Part shown: positions 1-9,188 of the stretch, piece by piece | Layout of the letters: the number at the start of each line of letters is the position of its first letter | Numbering within the stretch: position 1 is the stretch's first letter | Assembly (NCBI GenBank): GCA_006386115.1 | Contig: VFIW01000039.1 | Coordinates: 248,001 to 312,000 of the forward strand | Length of the DNA: 64,000 bases | From: Globisporangium splendens | Lineage: Eukaryota; Oomycota; Peronosporomycetes; Pythiales; Pythiaceae | Direction: 5' to 3' | Program-made: the position numbers and the translations under genes | Notes under the pieces: generated by a model | What the model was told of the DNA's origin: nothing | Seen by the model: only the letters and a program-made list of their open reading frames with translations | Database searches by the model: none

Positions 1-1457
1 TCCTGTGTTTGGTCGTGTTATCGAACGCACGTGTGGCTTGGAAGTTGTGGAGGAGGAGCTGTTCACAACCACACGCGAGATACAAAAACGAGAACTGCCT
101 CCAGGTCTCGTTTTTGTGTCAGAGTCAGTCGTCAAAACGTCTAAAGTTCAGACTCGGAACGTCTGGAGCAGATACAGTGAAATCTGCTAAAATCAATACC
201 ACAAGATGGACTACAAAAATCAGCGAGATCGCTCCAAACTATGGCTCCCCGGTGTGCACGAATTGTGGTGTCGAAGGGCAAACAGCAGCGGATCAAAACA
301 ACGACGGACTAGAACCACGAGTTCGAGGTCGTACTGTTCCTGGTATGATCCTGTCCTTGTCTCCTTGCTCTTGCTGAGCTCAGAACGGGTGCGTGCGAAC
401 TCAGTGCTCGACATGTGTCCTAAGACCAAGTGTTGTTGGCAGAGGACCTTTCCAGTTGTCGATTAATTGATCCGACTTAATTTTGTGCACTCAAGCAAAT
501 AGACTTCTGTTTGGGTGCGCGTCGCGAACAACGTCAGAGCAGCGCTGGTGCGATCTCCCAGCTGCTTTCTTACCCAAGCTCCCATTCTCACCCAAGTGTC
601 CATATCCATTTCGTCAACTCACAGCCCACAACGCTTTGGCCTCCAGGCTATCAGACATCTCCCCAGCTGCTGAATGAACCAGTTGCACGAGCAGAAATAG
701 GGTGGACGCACGGATCAGATCTAACGGCCACCTTCAATTGGGGTTGACGTTTCGTATTCGAAGGTCGTCGTCCTCAACATACATGATTGTAGGAGAGGAA
801 CGCAGCCAACCAGCTCTAGTAGGACGCAGCCATGGGCACTGGTCCGAAGGCGAAGGGGGTTTCCGCAAGAAAGCAACAGGTGCGCATTATTCAATATATT
901 GCGTCCCGAACAGCATCTCTTCAAAGCAGCCAAGCCCATCACTTCGACAATGCTCCATAGGCTTGTGATAAACAGCAACATCTTTGCAATATGTGTGTGC
1001 GCGCTTGTGATGTACGCTCAGCGAGTTGCTTCGGACACTCCAGTGCCAGTAACACCAGCTCCATCTCCAGCGAAGACCCCGCAGCCAGCGCCGCGATGCC
1101 CTCCATGTCCTCCTTGTAACTACAACTGCTACAGTTACGGTAGCCGCACAAAGCTCTTCTTCGTCGGCACCAGCTTCAGAGATGGCGACATATGCCACGA
1201 CACCAACTCCATTGCCTGTGACTCCAACGAGTCAACCTGCCAAGCAGAATGTGACCACGCCAAAGCCCTTAGCGAGCGCAACTTGAGTGCCGTCATCGAC
1301 CAAGGCAACGTCCAGCTCGCCGCCAACCGCGTCTTCCGTTTCCGTAGCGTCCACAAGCGCGACTTCAACGCCATCATCACCACCATTTCCGTCTTCTTCA
1401 ATCTCAGGTTCACAAACTACGCTCGCACCGAAACCCATGTCGGCGTCAACGTCTCCG
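1..1457. repeat. Direct duplication, copy 1 (left end outside window)
   Basis: Bases 1-1457 match 2488-3944 at a constant offset of 2487 with no gap. I see about four substitutions, for example near 77, 1386, 1400 and 1446. The copy already matches at base 1, so its left end lies outside the window. The match stops abruptly after 1457. The repeat carries the 5' part of the putative GPI-protein gene. A very recent tandem duplication is the simplest reading; a collapsed or split haplotype in the assembly is the alternative. Confidence 0.95.
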
Positions 1458-1697
1458 GCTTCAACGACGGCACCAGTTGCCTATGTTTCTGCTCCTGTTG
1501 ATACTCCAGCACCGACCTCCACATCGGTTGTTCCGACAGCGACACCGGTTTCTGCATCCCCAGTGCCTCAAACGACGACCTCAACTCCATCGACGCCGCA
1601 AGCAGTATTGTTCGCGACGTCGCGTGCAACAGCCAACATAGCGGATCTCTCTTTTGTTTGCAGTGTCGTGGTGCTTTCGTTGTGTGGCTACTTGTAG
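950..1697 (+). CDS. Putative secreted GPI-anchored Ser/Thr/Pro-rich protein (needs splicing)
   Basis: The ATG at 950 opens a hydrophobic signal-peptide-like segment (FAICVCALVMYA) followed by a Pro-rich stretch and a CPPCPPC motif. In another frame, up to the TAG at 1695-1697, runs a Ser/Thr/Pro-rich stalk that ends in a short hydrophobic tail (LSFVCSVVVLSLCGYL), as in GPI-anchored surface proteins. The two parts are in different frames and the stalk frame has a TGA at 1284. A GT-AG intron at 1116-1287 would skip the stop and restore phase exactly, giving about 191 residues. Without that intron the gene is broken by a frameshift and a nonsense codon. The acceptor (TTGAG) is weak, so both readings stay open. 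A cell-wall or surface role is inferred from composition alone; no family is recognised. Confidence 0.45.
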
Positions 1698-2487
1698 CGG
1701 AGTCATGCTGGGCATATGGGGAGTCTGCAGACACATCATGCCACCTGCGTAACAATGACTAGTGTTGAACAAGAATGTGTGTTTCTTTGGTATGTGTGTG
1801 TGTGTGTGTGAGGGAGAGAGAGAGACTACGCCTTGAAGGGTGATATCCGACGCGTTGGGCTTTGAAGTCTACAAGAGACCAGGGAGGGATCATGTTGACT
1901 GCGGATGAACCGCACTACCCCAAGCAGCATGCCCAACGCACCGCCGCATCACACCGCATCTGCTGCTGCTGCTGCTTCAGCGGAGAGACTGATAGTGTAG
2001 TCAGTGCAAGCGAGCGCATATGGTATCAGCAAGCGCATGCGAGCCACAGGCGCTGGTCTTTTCTTTTGGGCGTTGCCGAAAGAGGCATAGAGTGTGTGCC
2101 ACTGTACTGTCTTGCCACATGTGATGCATCTCACCTATTGGACCGTTTATTTCTACACTTTGCACTTGGTTCGAGTGTGCTCAAAAGATCTCCTTCTGTT
2201 GCGTGATCTATTAGTTTAAAGGGCCAATAATATAGAAGATACACTCACAGAAAACGAGTCGGATCTCTCCACAGCGCCGTCTGCTCTTTCTTCATTTTTT
2301 TCGAAACTTGCAGCGGCAGCTGAGACTTTAAAGGGCACACGGTGCGACTTTTCTGTGTCAGCTGACTCATTCTGCTAACTTTATAACCACAAGCCGTTCA
2401 CAGCATTCATTGACTCGTGCACTTTGTGAATGCCAAGTGCTGGCTGCTGCGTCCAGCATTTGCAGAAGCGTTGGACAGGAGGTCGGG
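1698..2487. other. Spacer between duplication copies
   Basis: About 790 bases with no supportable gene. A (TG)n run at roughly 1793-1810 is followed directly by an (AG)n run to about 1825, probably 3' flank of the preceding gene. The last part should be the natural upstream flank of the duplicated unit. Confidence 0.6.
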
Positions 2488-3944
2488 TCCTGTGTTTGGT
2501 CGTGTTATCGAACGCACGTGTGGCTTGGAAGTTGTGGAGGAGGAGCTGTTCACAACCACACGCAAGATACAAAAACGAGAACTGCCTCCAGGTCTCGTTT
2601 TTGTGTCAGAGTCAGTCGTCAAAACGTCTAAAGTTCAGACTCGGAACGTCTGGAGCAGATACAGTGAAATCTGCTAAAATCAATACCACAAGATGGACTA
2701 CAAAAATCAGCGAGATCGCTCCAAACTATGGCTCCCCGGTGTGCACGAATTGTGGTGTCGAAGGGCAAACAGCAGCGGATCAAAACAACGACGGACTAGA
2801 ACCACGAGTTCGAGGTCGTACTGTTCCTGGTATGATCCTGTCCTTGTCTCCTTGCTCTTGCTGAGCTCAGAACGGGTGCGTGCGAACTCAGTGCTCGACA
2901 TGTGTCCTAAGACCAAGTGTTGTTGGCAGAGGACCTTTCCAGTTGTCGATTAATTGATCCGACTTAATTTTGTGCACTCAAGCAAATAGACTTCTGTTTG
3001 GGTGCGCGTCGCGAACAACGTCAGAGCAGCGCTGGTGCGATCTCCCAGCTGCTTTCTTACCCAAGCTCCCATTCTCACCCAAGTGTCCATATCCATTTCG
3101 TCAACTCACAGCCCACAACGCTTTGGCCTCCAGGCTATCAGACATCTCCCCAGCTGCTGAATGAACCAGTTGCACGAGCAGAAATAGGGTGGACGCACGG
3201 ATCAGATCTAACGGCCACCTTCAATTGGGGTTGACGTTTCGTATTCGAAGGTCGTCGTCCTCAACATACATGATTGTAGGAGAGGAACGCAGCCAACCAG
3301 CTCTAGTAGGACGCAGCCATGGGCACTGGTCCGAAGGCGAAGGGGGTTTCCGCAAGAAAGCAACAGGTGCGCATTATTCAATATATTGCGTCCCGAACAG
3401 CATCTCTTCAAAGCAGCCAAGCCCATCACTTCGACAATGCTCCATAGGCTTGTGATAAACAGCAACATCTTTGCAATATGTGTGTGCGCGCTTGTGATGT
3501 ACGCTCAGCGAGTTGCTTCGGACACTCCAGTGCCAGTAACACCAGCTCCATCTCCAGCGAAGACCCCGCAGCCAGCGCCGCGATGCCCTCCATGTCCTCC
3601 TTGTAACTACAACTGCTACAGTTACGGTAGCCGCACAAAGCTCTTCTTCGTCGGCACCAGCTTCAGAGATGGCGACATATGCCACGACACCAACTCCATT
3701 GCCTGTGACTCCAACGAGTCAACCTGCCAAGCAGAATGTGACCACGCCAAAGCCCTTAGCGAGCGCAACTTGAGTGCCGTCATCGACCAAGGCAACGTCC
3801 AGCTCGCCGCCAACCGCGTCTTCCGTTTCCGTAGCGTCCACAAGCGCGACTTCAACGCCATCATCACCACCACTTCCGTCTTCTTCAACCTCAGGTTCAC
3901 AAACTACGCTCGCACCGAAACCCATGTCGGCGTTAACGTCTCCG
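2488..3944. repeat. Direct duplication, copy 2
   Basis: This is the second copy of the segment at 1-1457, nearly identical and without gaps. At 3944/3945 it is joined directly to sequence coding for a decayed TMBIM-like membrane protein, so the right breakpoint created a chimeric junction. The left limit in this copy cannot be fixed, because copy 1 is truncated by the window edge. Confidence 0.95.
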
Positions 3945-3986
3945 CCGCCAAATGCTGCTCTGCGGTGGCTCGAGCGTTGGATCTGA
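3437..3986 (+). pseudogene. Truncated copy of the GPI-type protein gene
   Basis: This is the duplicated copy of the gene at 950. It keeps the signal-peptide start, the CPPCPPC motif and the first half of the Ser/Thr/Pro stalk, and has the equivalent TGA at 3771. After the breakpoint at 3944 the stalk frame runs only into foreign sequence and stops at 3986. The hydrophobic GPI-type tail is missing, so the product could not be anchored in the same way. It is almost certainly non-functional, although the promoter and signal peptide are intact. Confidence 0.7.
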
Positions 3987-4410
3987 GGGAGTGGAGCTTG
4001 ACGCGATCGCGCACCTCCCGTACCCGCTGTTTGTTGCGTGGGACCAGGACGCCATGGCGCTGGATGCCTTTGGTGGTTCGCTCGAGTTCCAGTTTGTGCT
4101 CGTCATGTGGTTTCCCATGGATGTGGCGGCGATGTTCCGCGTCACGTCTCCCAACGAGTACATGTACGGCGTCATCTACTTTTACGCGGACCTGGTGGTT
4201 CTCTTTGTGTTGTGCTTCATTGGCATGGTCATGATCGCCTGTATTATGGGCAAGATGGACGGCAACAGCAGCTTGGGTTCGGATGATTGCGACTGTGGAT
4301 GTTGAGGTAAACACGACACTTGCTGCTGCAACATCGCCACCAGCCATTCCTGTCCTGCGGACCGGTTCGACTACATCGATTGTATCAATTTATGTGATGG
4401 CTACTGCTAG
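3945..4410 (+). pseudogene. 3' fragment of a TMBIM-like/Cys-tail membrane gene
   Basis: The frame that is open at 3952-4305 encodes the last two membrane segments of the family found intact at 7893-9188 and 10794-12077. It shows FQFVLVMWF, then an Asp-containing loop, then SPNEYMYGVIYFYADL. It then runs into a short Cys-rich tail that stops at a TGA (4303-4305). Beyond this stop the same frame continues in Cys-rich sequence (DTCCCN, CINLCDGYC) to a TAG at 4408-4410, so the tail carries nonsense mutations. Everything 5' of the sixth membrane segment is absent, replaced by the duplicated GPI-gene segment. It diverges clearly from the intact genes, so this is an old copy. Confidence 0.75.
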
Positions 4411-4782
4411 TTGTGCTCGTCTGAGAAGAGCAAAAACACATCTCACGAGCGCCATTAGCAGCCACTTCAACAACATGTTCCGAGTTCAAATGCTGACGAA
4501 GTTGATGACCAGCAAGCTGCGATGGAAAAAGGGAGCGAGCGGCTCGATCAGGAAATCAAGCGAGTCTAGAGGAGTCGGACACAAAAGGAAGAGTAGAGAG
4601 AGAAGTTCGATGTGCATGCGTGTTCAGATCTCAAATGGTTCAACGGGGACGCGCTGGGAGAATGCTCAATGTTGAACCATTTTGAGTCCCTGAAATCTAC
4701 AAAATTCAATCCTGTCATACTTCATAAACATGGAAAACAGTCAAACCCAATTTCCAAATCCAACAAAACTAGACATGCAGCC
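4411..4782. other. Spacer 5' of transposase-like gene stop
   Basis: The TMBIM-fragment frame can be followed faintly to about 4459 (basic residues as in the family's C-terminus). From there to 4782 I see no gene. No obvious terminal inverted repeat of the neighbouring transposase-like gene could be recognised by eye. Confidence 0.5.
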
Positions 4783-6519
4783 TTAGCGACGCGCCATGCG
4801 GCGTTCTTCGACGATCTTGTCGCGGATCGCGCGCTGCATGTTCCGCAGCTCTTGCTTGGTCGAGTCGAGCGTGTCGTGCTCGTTCATGATGCGGATCACG
4901 AAGCTCAGGTGCTCGAGTTTCTCTTCGTTGGTCAGCGGTACAACGTCTGAGGCTTGTTTGTCGGTCACCTCGCCGGACTGTTGCTGTCCCTCGACAGAGC
5001 CGTCAGCAGCACCACGAGTCGGCTCAGACTCGTACTCTTTTTCAATGGCGCACGCGATAAAATCCTCGACCGAGACACCCGCATGTACGTTGTTCTCGTC
5101 CGGTGGGTTGAGCATCTCGTCGATCGAGAGTGGGTGTGCCACGCGCAGCCACTGGATGTGCTTGAGTACCTGTTCCTCTATTTCATCTTCCTGTTTGTAT
5201 TTCCGCTTTTCCGCGGCCGTGAGTGGCTCGCCGCCGAAAATCCGAGTGTGTCGCCAGCAGTTCTGGATCAGTTCCACGGGCACCTCCGCCCAGCACTGCT
5301 TGCTCCACTCCATGGACTCAAGCTGCGTCACGACGTAAATGTCGCGCTTGCCCTGCTCGCTGCGATCCAGCGCATTCTGCAAATGCAGGAACCGGTACCG
5401 CCGCTTGAACGCCTTGACGATTCCTGCATTCAGCGGCTGAAGCTTGGTGGTGCCCTTGGCCGCGAGGAACGCCACTTTCACGTGCGTGAGGTCGAGCCCC
5501 GTGATAATATGCGACGTCGCATTGTCGAGCAGCAACACCACATTGCGGTTCTGGTCGCGCATCTTGCTGTTGAACCCTTGCAGCCAGCGCTGGAACACGA
5601 GGCCGTTCATCCAGCCCTTCTGGTTGTGCTCGTACGCGACTCCGAGCTCGTGTGCGAGCTTCCCCTTAAACGACTTCGGCCGCAGCGCCTTGCCGATGAA
5701 CAGCGGCTCTGTCCTGTCTCTCCCATCGCCGTTCACGGCCACGATGAGTGTGAGTCGTGCAAGTTCTGCATTGGAAGAGTTGTTAGTGGCGGTCGTCTGC
5801 TGCTCTTGCACTGCCCTATCGAGCGGCATGTCGTAGAAGAGTCCAAACTCGTCCATGTGGTACACATCTTTCGGTTCGTACGAGGCTACGAGCGCTTGTA
5901 GATCTGCCAGCGTGCACTCCAGCGCAACCGCTTGGGTCGAAATGACTGGAGGTACCGCAGGTCCTGCAGCTCCAACACCATTCCCAGCGAGGTTCACATT
6001 GCCGTCATTGCCAGCGCCGCTTGCAACACCAGTCACGCCAGCAGTAGACACTGGTTGCGTCAACGCTGCAGCTTTGCGTTGGTTCCTGATCCCGTGGCGG
6101 TCCTGGAAGCCCGTGAGCCATCCGTTCGAGAACGCCATGTCGTTGGCGTCGGGTGACTGGAGCAGCGCGGCGAAGGTGGCAGCCTGCTTCTTGATGAGGT
6201 CGCCCGAGACCTTGAGCCCCTTGTGCATGCAGTAGAGGACCCAGTTGCCGAGCGCGCGGTCGAGCTCCGGGTGCTTGAGCACGCGACGGCGCTTGCACGC
6301 GAGCTCGGTCGAGCGCATGGCCTGCAGCGCCGCGCGCTTCTTGAGCGTGTTGGAGATAGTGGACTGGCACGGCGCCTTGGCCAGGTCGAAGGCGCGCTGC
6401 GCCCACGCCGCCAGGTCCTTCTGGTTCATCGTCGGGTTCTCCTGCGCGAACGCGCACAGCCGCAGCTTCTCCTCGTTCGAGAGGTTCCCGCCGGCGCCAG
6501 CGCTGCGTCCGCGCACCAT
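4783..6519 (-). CDS. CENP-B/pogo-type DDE transposase-like protein with altered catalytic triad
   Basis: An uninterrupted 578-residue protein. Residues 1-65 look like a psq-type helix-turn-helix, and 65-145 like the Tc5/CENP-B second DNA-binding domain (NGWLTGFQDRHGI). Residues 200-430 are a DDE_1 superfamily endonuclease fold. The first Asp is in YHMDEFGLF (D223) and the second in LLLDNATSH (D332). The third position, normally Asp in the LQPLDxGI motif of pogo/Tigger proteins, reads LQPLNAGI (N364). The C-terminal third is acidic and possibly coiled. The frame is intact over its full length, yet the third metal ligand is changed, which suggests either a dead transposase or a host gene that kept DNA binding. 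A long poly-T/A tract lies just upstream of the start. DNA binding in the nucleus is the expected role. Confidence 0.85.
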   Translation of the reverse strand: MVRGRSAGAGGNLSNEEKLRLCAFAQENPTMNQKDLAAWAQRAFDLAKAPCQSTISNTLKKRAALQAMRSTELACKRRRVLKHPELDRALGNWVLYCMHKGLKVSGDLIKKQAATFAALLQSPDANDMAFSNGWLTGFQDRHGIRNQRKAAALTQPVSTAGVTGVASGAGNDGNVNLAGNGVGAAGPAVPPVISTQAVALECTLADLQALVASYEPKDVYHMDEFGLFYDMPLDRAVQEQQTTATNNSSNAELARLTLIVAVNGDGRDRTEPLFIGKALRPKSFKGKLAHELGVAYEHNQKGWMNGLVFQRWLQGFNSKMRDQNRNVVLLLDNATSHIITGLDLTHVKVAFLAAKGTTKLQPLNAGIVKAFKRRYRFLHLQNALDRSEQGKRDIYVVTQLESMEWSKQCWAEVPVELIQNCWRHTRIFGGEPLTAAEKRKYKQEDEIEEQVLKHIQWLRVAHPLSIDEMLNPPDENNVHAGVSVEDFIACAIEKEYESEPTRGAADGSVEGQQQSGEVTDKQASDVVPLTNEEKLEHLSFVIRIMNEHDTLDSTKQELRNMQRAIRDKIVEERRMARR

Positions 6520-7892
6520 ATTCGCTGGTCTTTTTTTTTTTTCTTGGAGTTGGAGGGAAGCACAGAATGGGACCTGTCCAACGTGATGCCGAATGCAAAG
6601 TGATGAACGGGGAGCGATCGTGTTTGGTGGGGACTATGGAAGTTGATATCTTTCTTAAATGATAGAGGAATGATGGGAAGAGAGAGAGCGAGTATCAGTT
6701 ATGAAAGTGTATTGTTGACTGCTTAATCTGATGAGCAACACTGGATGCATTGTGGGTTGATAGTTGACAATTATTCATTGAGTTCACAATTTTGGAAGGG
6801 AACCAGCAAATTATTGCTCATATTCATGAGCCCTGATGTAAATATCTCTATGCGCGATTTCACAGTGTGCACATGCTTCGTTGCGCTCCGCTTCTCATCC
6901 TGCCTAACGGAGGCGAAGTCGGTGTCACAGGCGCCACAGTCCTCCACAGCATTTGCCTTATCGCAATAGTTAGGTCGGCGAGTGAGGGTTGCCTGATCAC
7001 TGTATACTTTTATAAACCCCTCTGTATAGCGAATTGCTTGATCTTGATAAAACCTATAAACCTGTGAGAAGCAACTGCCTCTCTATATCGCGTATGCATT
7101 TCAGTGGGTAACAAACATTCTCTCAAAGGTTCAACAGTGTACCCACGACCATCCAATGCAAATGGGCTGCTGCTGTCTTTCTTCTCCGCTTTGCCAACGG
7201 AACCCAGCACCTTTTCCGTTGTAAACAGCAACGCAATACGTGGAGAGAAACCAGCAAGCATGGCGGTGACCACCTCCTCCAGCCAGAACGACCTTGCCCG
7301 TGCTGCAGAGGCACTACAGGCCGCAAATTGCAAACGTTGTTGTTGTGAGGTTCGTTCATGTTGCTGGGAGGGCTCAATGCGTCACCTGGGTGCCAACCCA
7401 TGCTTACCATATCGTTCACAGGCGAATTGTCAGCCATGAACGAAGTTATCTCCTGAGGAGTGCGTGTGCTTGACTGTTCTGTCAGCACGGCGGTCGACTT
7501 CGTGTTGGCCTCATCGCGTTTGGGATCCCACACATAGCTGCGTATGCTGATGTAGCCTTTGTGCCCACTGCAACGAGTCAAAGAAGAAGCCGTCGCCACT
7601 TGCATTGACAAACAGCACGCGGTACCATACCGACAACCAAGACGACGAGCTATCCATTGAAAGTAGACAATCAGTCGAGCCAGCACACACTCCTGCGCTG
7701 ACCTCGCAACGTAAGCGAGCACGAAAGCAAGCTGCAATGTTTCATCATGTCTTTCATCCATTCATTCATTTTACGTGATCCTCTACACTTCAATCCGATT
7801 ATGTTTGTCCAAGAACGTCCTTGGGAGTTCTACCGCTAGTGCACTTCAATTTAGTAAACTCAACTGAAAGTCTGTTAGCCACAGGAAAAAAA
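6520..7892. other. Intergenic region between transposase-like and TMBIM-like gene
   Basis: A poly-T run at about 6530-6541 lies immediately upstream of the transposase-like start. A minus-strand open frame at 7123-7761 (212 codons) and an overlapping one at 7010-7333 exist, but neither shows a domain I recognise. A stretch near 7100-7330 reads like decayed coding sequence with a frame change at about 7333. I do not call a gene here. Confidence 0.4.
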
Positions 7893-9188
7893 TCACACAC
7901 GCTGCATCTCGAGATCTTTAAATGCGGGCAGACTGCCATTGCCTTGAGCGGACGTCCTTGGTGAAGTGACACCTGCGTCTCTCTTCTTCTCGTCAGTTGA
8001 GCGACAACGACAGTCGCAGTTGCCCTCACAACAAAGCAGCTCACAGAAGCTTCCGCTTGTATCGGTGCAGCATGACACAACCGACTGCGAACAGGATTGA
8101 CCCCAGGTCAGCGAGTCCGGACCGCTGCAGCATCTCCCGCAGTCACAGCCACCGCAGCTACTGCAGTCACCGCATTCTTGGCTACACGCGCTCTCGCATA
8201 TATCGCAACAACAGCAGAGCTCGTCAACACCATCGCAACAGTTGTCGCAGATACTGAGAGAGGCTAACGCGCTTACGACGACTACAGTTCCAAAGGCGAC
8301 TGTGCATAACGTGGTTAGCAACACCATGTCGGTGTAAAAGTAGATCACGCCGTGCATGTACTCATCGGGCGACATCACTCGGTACATGGACGACGCATCG
8401 ATCGAGAACCACATGATGAGCACGAACTGGAACCCGAGTGACGCGACGAACCCTTCTGGAGTCACGAGATCACGACCAAACTTGATGAACAAGCCGCCGG
8501 CAGCCAATGCCACGACCACGTATGCGATGAGACCCGACCAGATCGTCGAGAGTAGTCTACCTTCGCCGTCTGGATCCTTGCAGCATATACGAACTCCAGA
8601 GAGCACGATGATGATGATGATGCAGCTGAAGGTCGCACCGCAGTTGAAGAAGCCGAGGTTCGTATCGAAGAGGACCCCGAGCGCTGCAAATAACGCGGCT
8701 TGCGCCGTACTGAAGGTGAGCAGCACGAACCAGTTGAGTGGGAACTTTCTGCGGACAAAGTACAGCAGTACGAGGAGCACGAGGACTGTTGTGATCGGAG
8801 TAGCAATATACTCGTCGTGGTTCTCGAGTACTTTCTTGACAAAATCGTTTGCTTGCGGGTAGAACAGAGCTGCACCAACGAGTGCCCAGACGTAAAGCAA
8901 TTGGATGGCGAAGATGGCAAACATTTTGAATCGGAATGCGGCTTGAAGCGACAACGGCAGGCGCGAGATCGAACCGAGCTCGACTTCGCTGATCGCTTGA
9001 ACAGTCTCATCAGCATCCGGTTGCGGCACGTCGGGACCATCCCAAAGCGCTATGCGTCTTTTTACGTAGTCCTGACGCGAGTTTCGCTGCTCCAAGGCGT
9101 CCATCTGGGACTTGTAGTCGCCGTTCTCGAGCGTCGACGCGGTGTGCACAAAGTCGATCTGGCTTCTGGTGCCGGTGGATTTCGTCAT
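7893..9188 (-). CDS. TMBIM/Bax-inhibitor-like seven-pass protein with Cys-rich tail (copy A)
   Basis: 431 residues from the ATG at 9188. An in-frame ATG at 9305 would add 39 residues with no counterpart in copy B, so I prefer the shorter form. After a polar N-terminus come seven hydrophobic segments with the TMBIM/BI-1 pattern: FRFKMFAIFAIQLLY in segment 1, a FPLNWF loop, and an Asp at the end of segment 6 and in the FYTD of segment 7. This family forms ER/Golgi or plasma-membrane Ca2+ leak channels. The tail is odd: about 25 Cys in some 83 residues (CCCCDIC, CGGCDCGRCC), then a basic stretch and a conserved end (FKDLEMQRV). It is transcribed divergently from copy B, 1.6 kb away. Family assignment is by pattern; the role of the tail is unknown. 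Confidence 0.8.
   Translation of the reverse strand: MTKSTGTRSQIDFVHTASTLENGDYKSQMDALEQRNSRQDYVKRRIALWDGPDVPQPDADETVQAISEVELGSISRLPLSLQAAFRFKMFAIFAIQLLYVWALVGAALFYPQANDFVKKVLENHDEYIATPITTVLVLLVLLYFVRRKFPLNWFVLLTFSTAQAALFAALGVLFDTNLGFFNCGATFSCIIIIIVLSGVRICCKDPDGEGRLLSTIWSGLIAYVVVALAAGGLFIKFGRDLVTPEGFVASLGFQFVLIMWFSIDASSMYRVMSPDEYMHGVIYFYTDMVLLTTLCTVAFGTVVVVSALASLSICDNCCDGVDELCCCCDICESACSQECGDCSSCGGCDCGRCCSGPDSLTWGQSCSQSVVSCCTDTSGSFCELLCCEGNCDCRCRSTDEKKRDAGVTSPRTSAQGNGSLPAFKDLEMQRV
8324..8993 (-). repeat. TMBIM core tract, copy A
   Basis: These 670 bases match 10998-11667 in inverted orientation without gaps and with about six substitutions, one of them silent. Both ends of the match are sharp and lie inside the coding region. 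Confidence 0.9.

Noticed and set aside
3386..4234. 282-codon frame crossing the duplication junction
   Set aside because: It follows the signal-peptide frame but reads the TMBIM relic in the wrong frame, so it is a junction artefact and not a fusion protein.
4954..5901. 315-codon plus-strand open frame
   Set aside because: It lies entirely antisense to the transposase-like gene, whose motifs are clear on the minus strand.
7123..7761. 212-codon minus-strand frame upstream of copy A
   Set aside because: Some stretches look coding-like, but no family, no start context and a frame change near 7333. At best a decayed gene.
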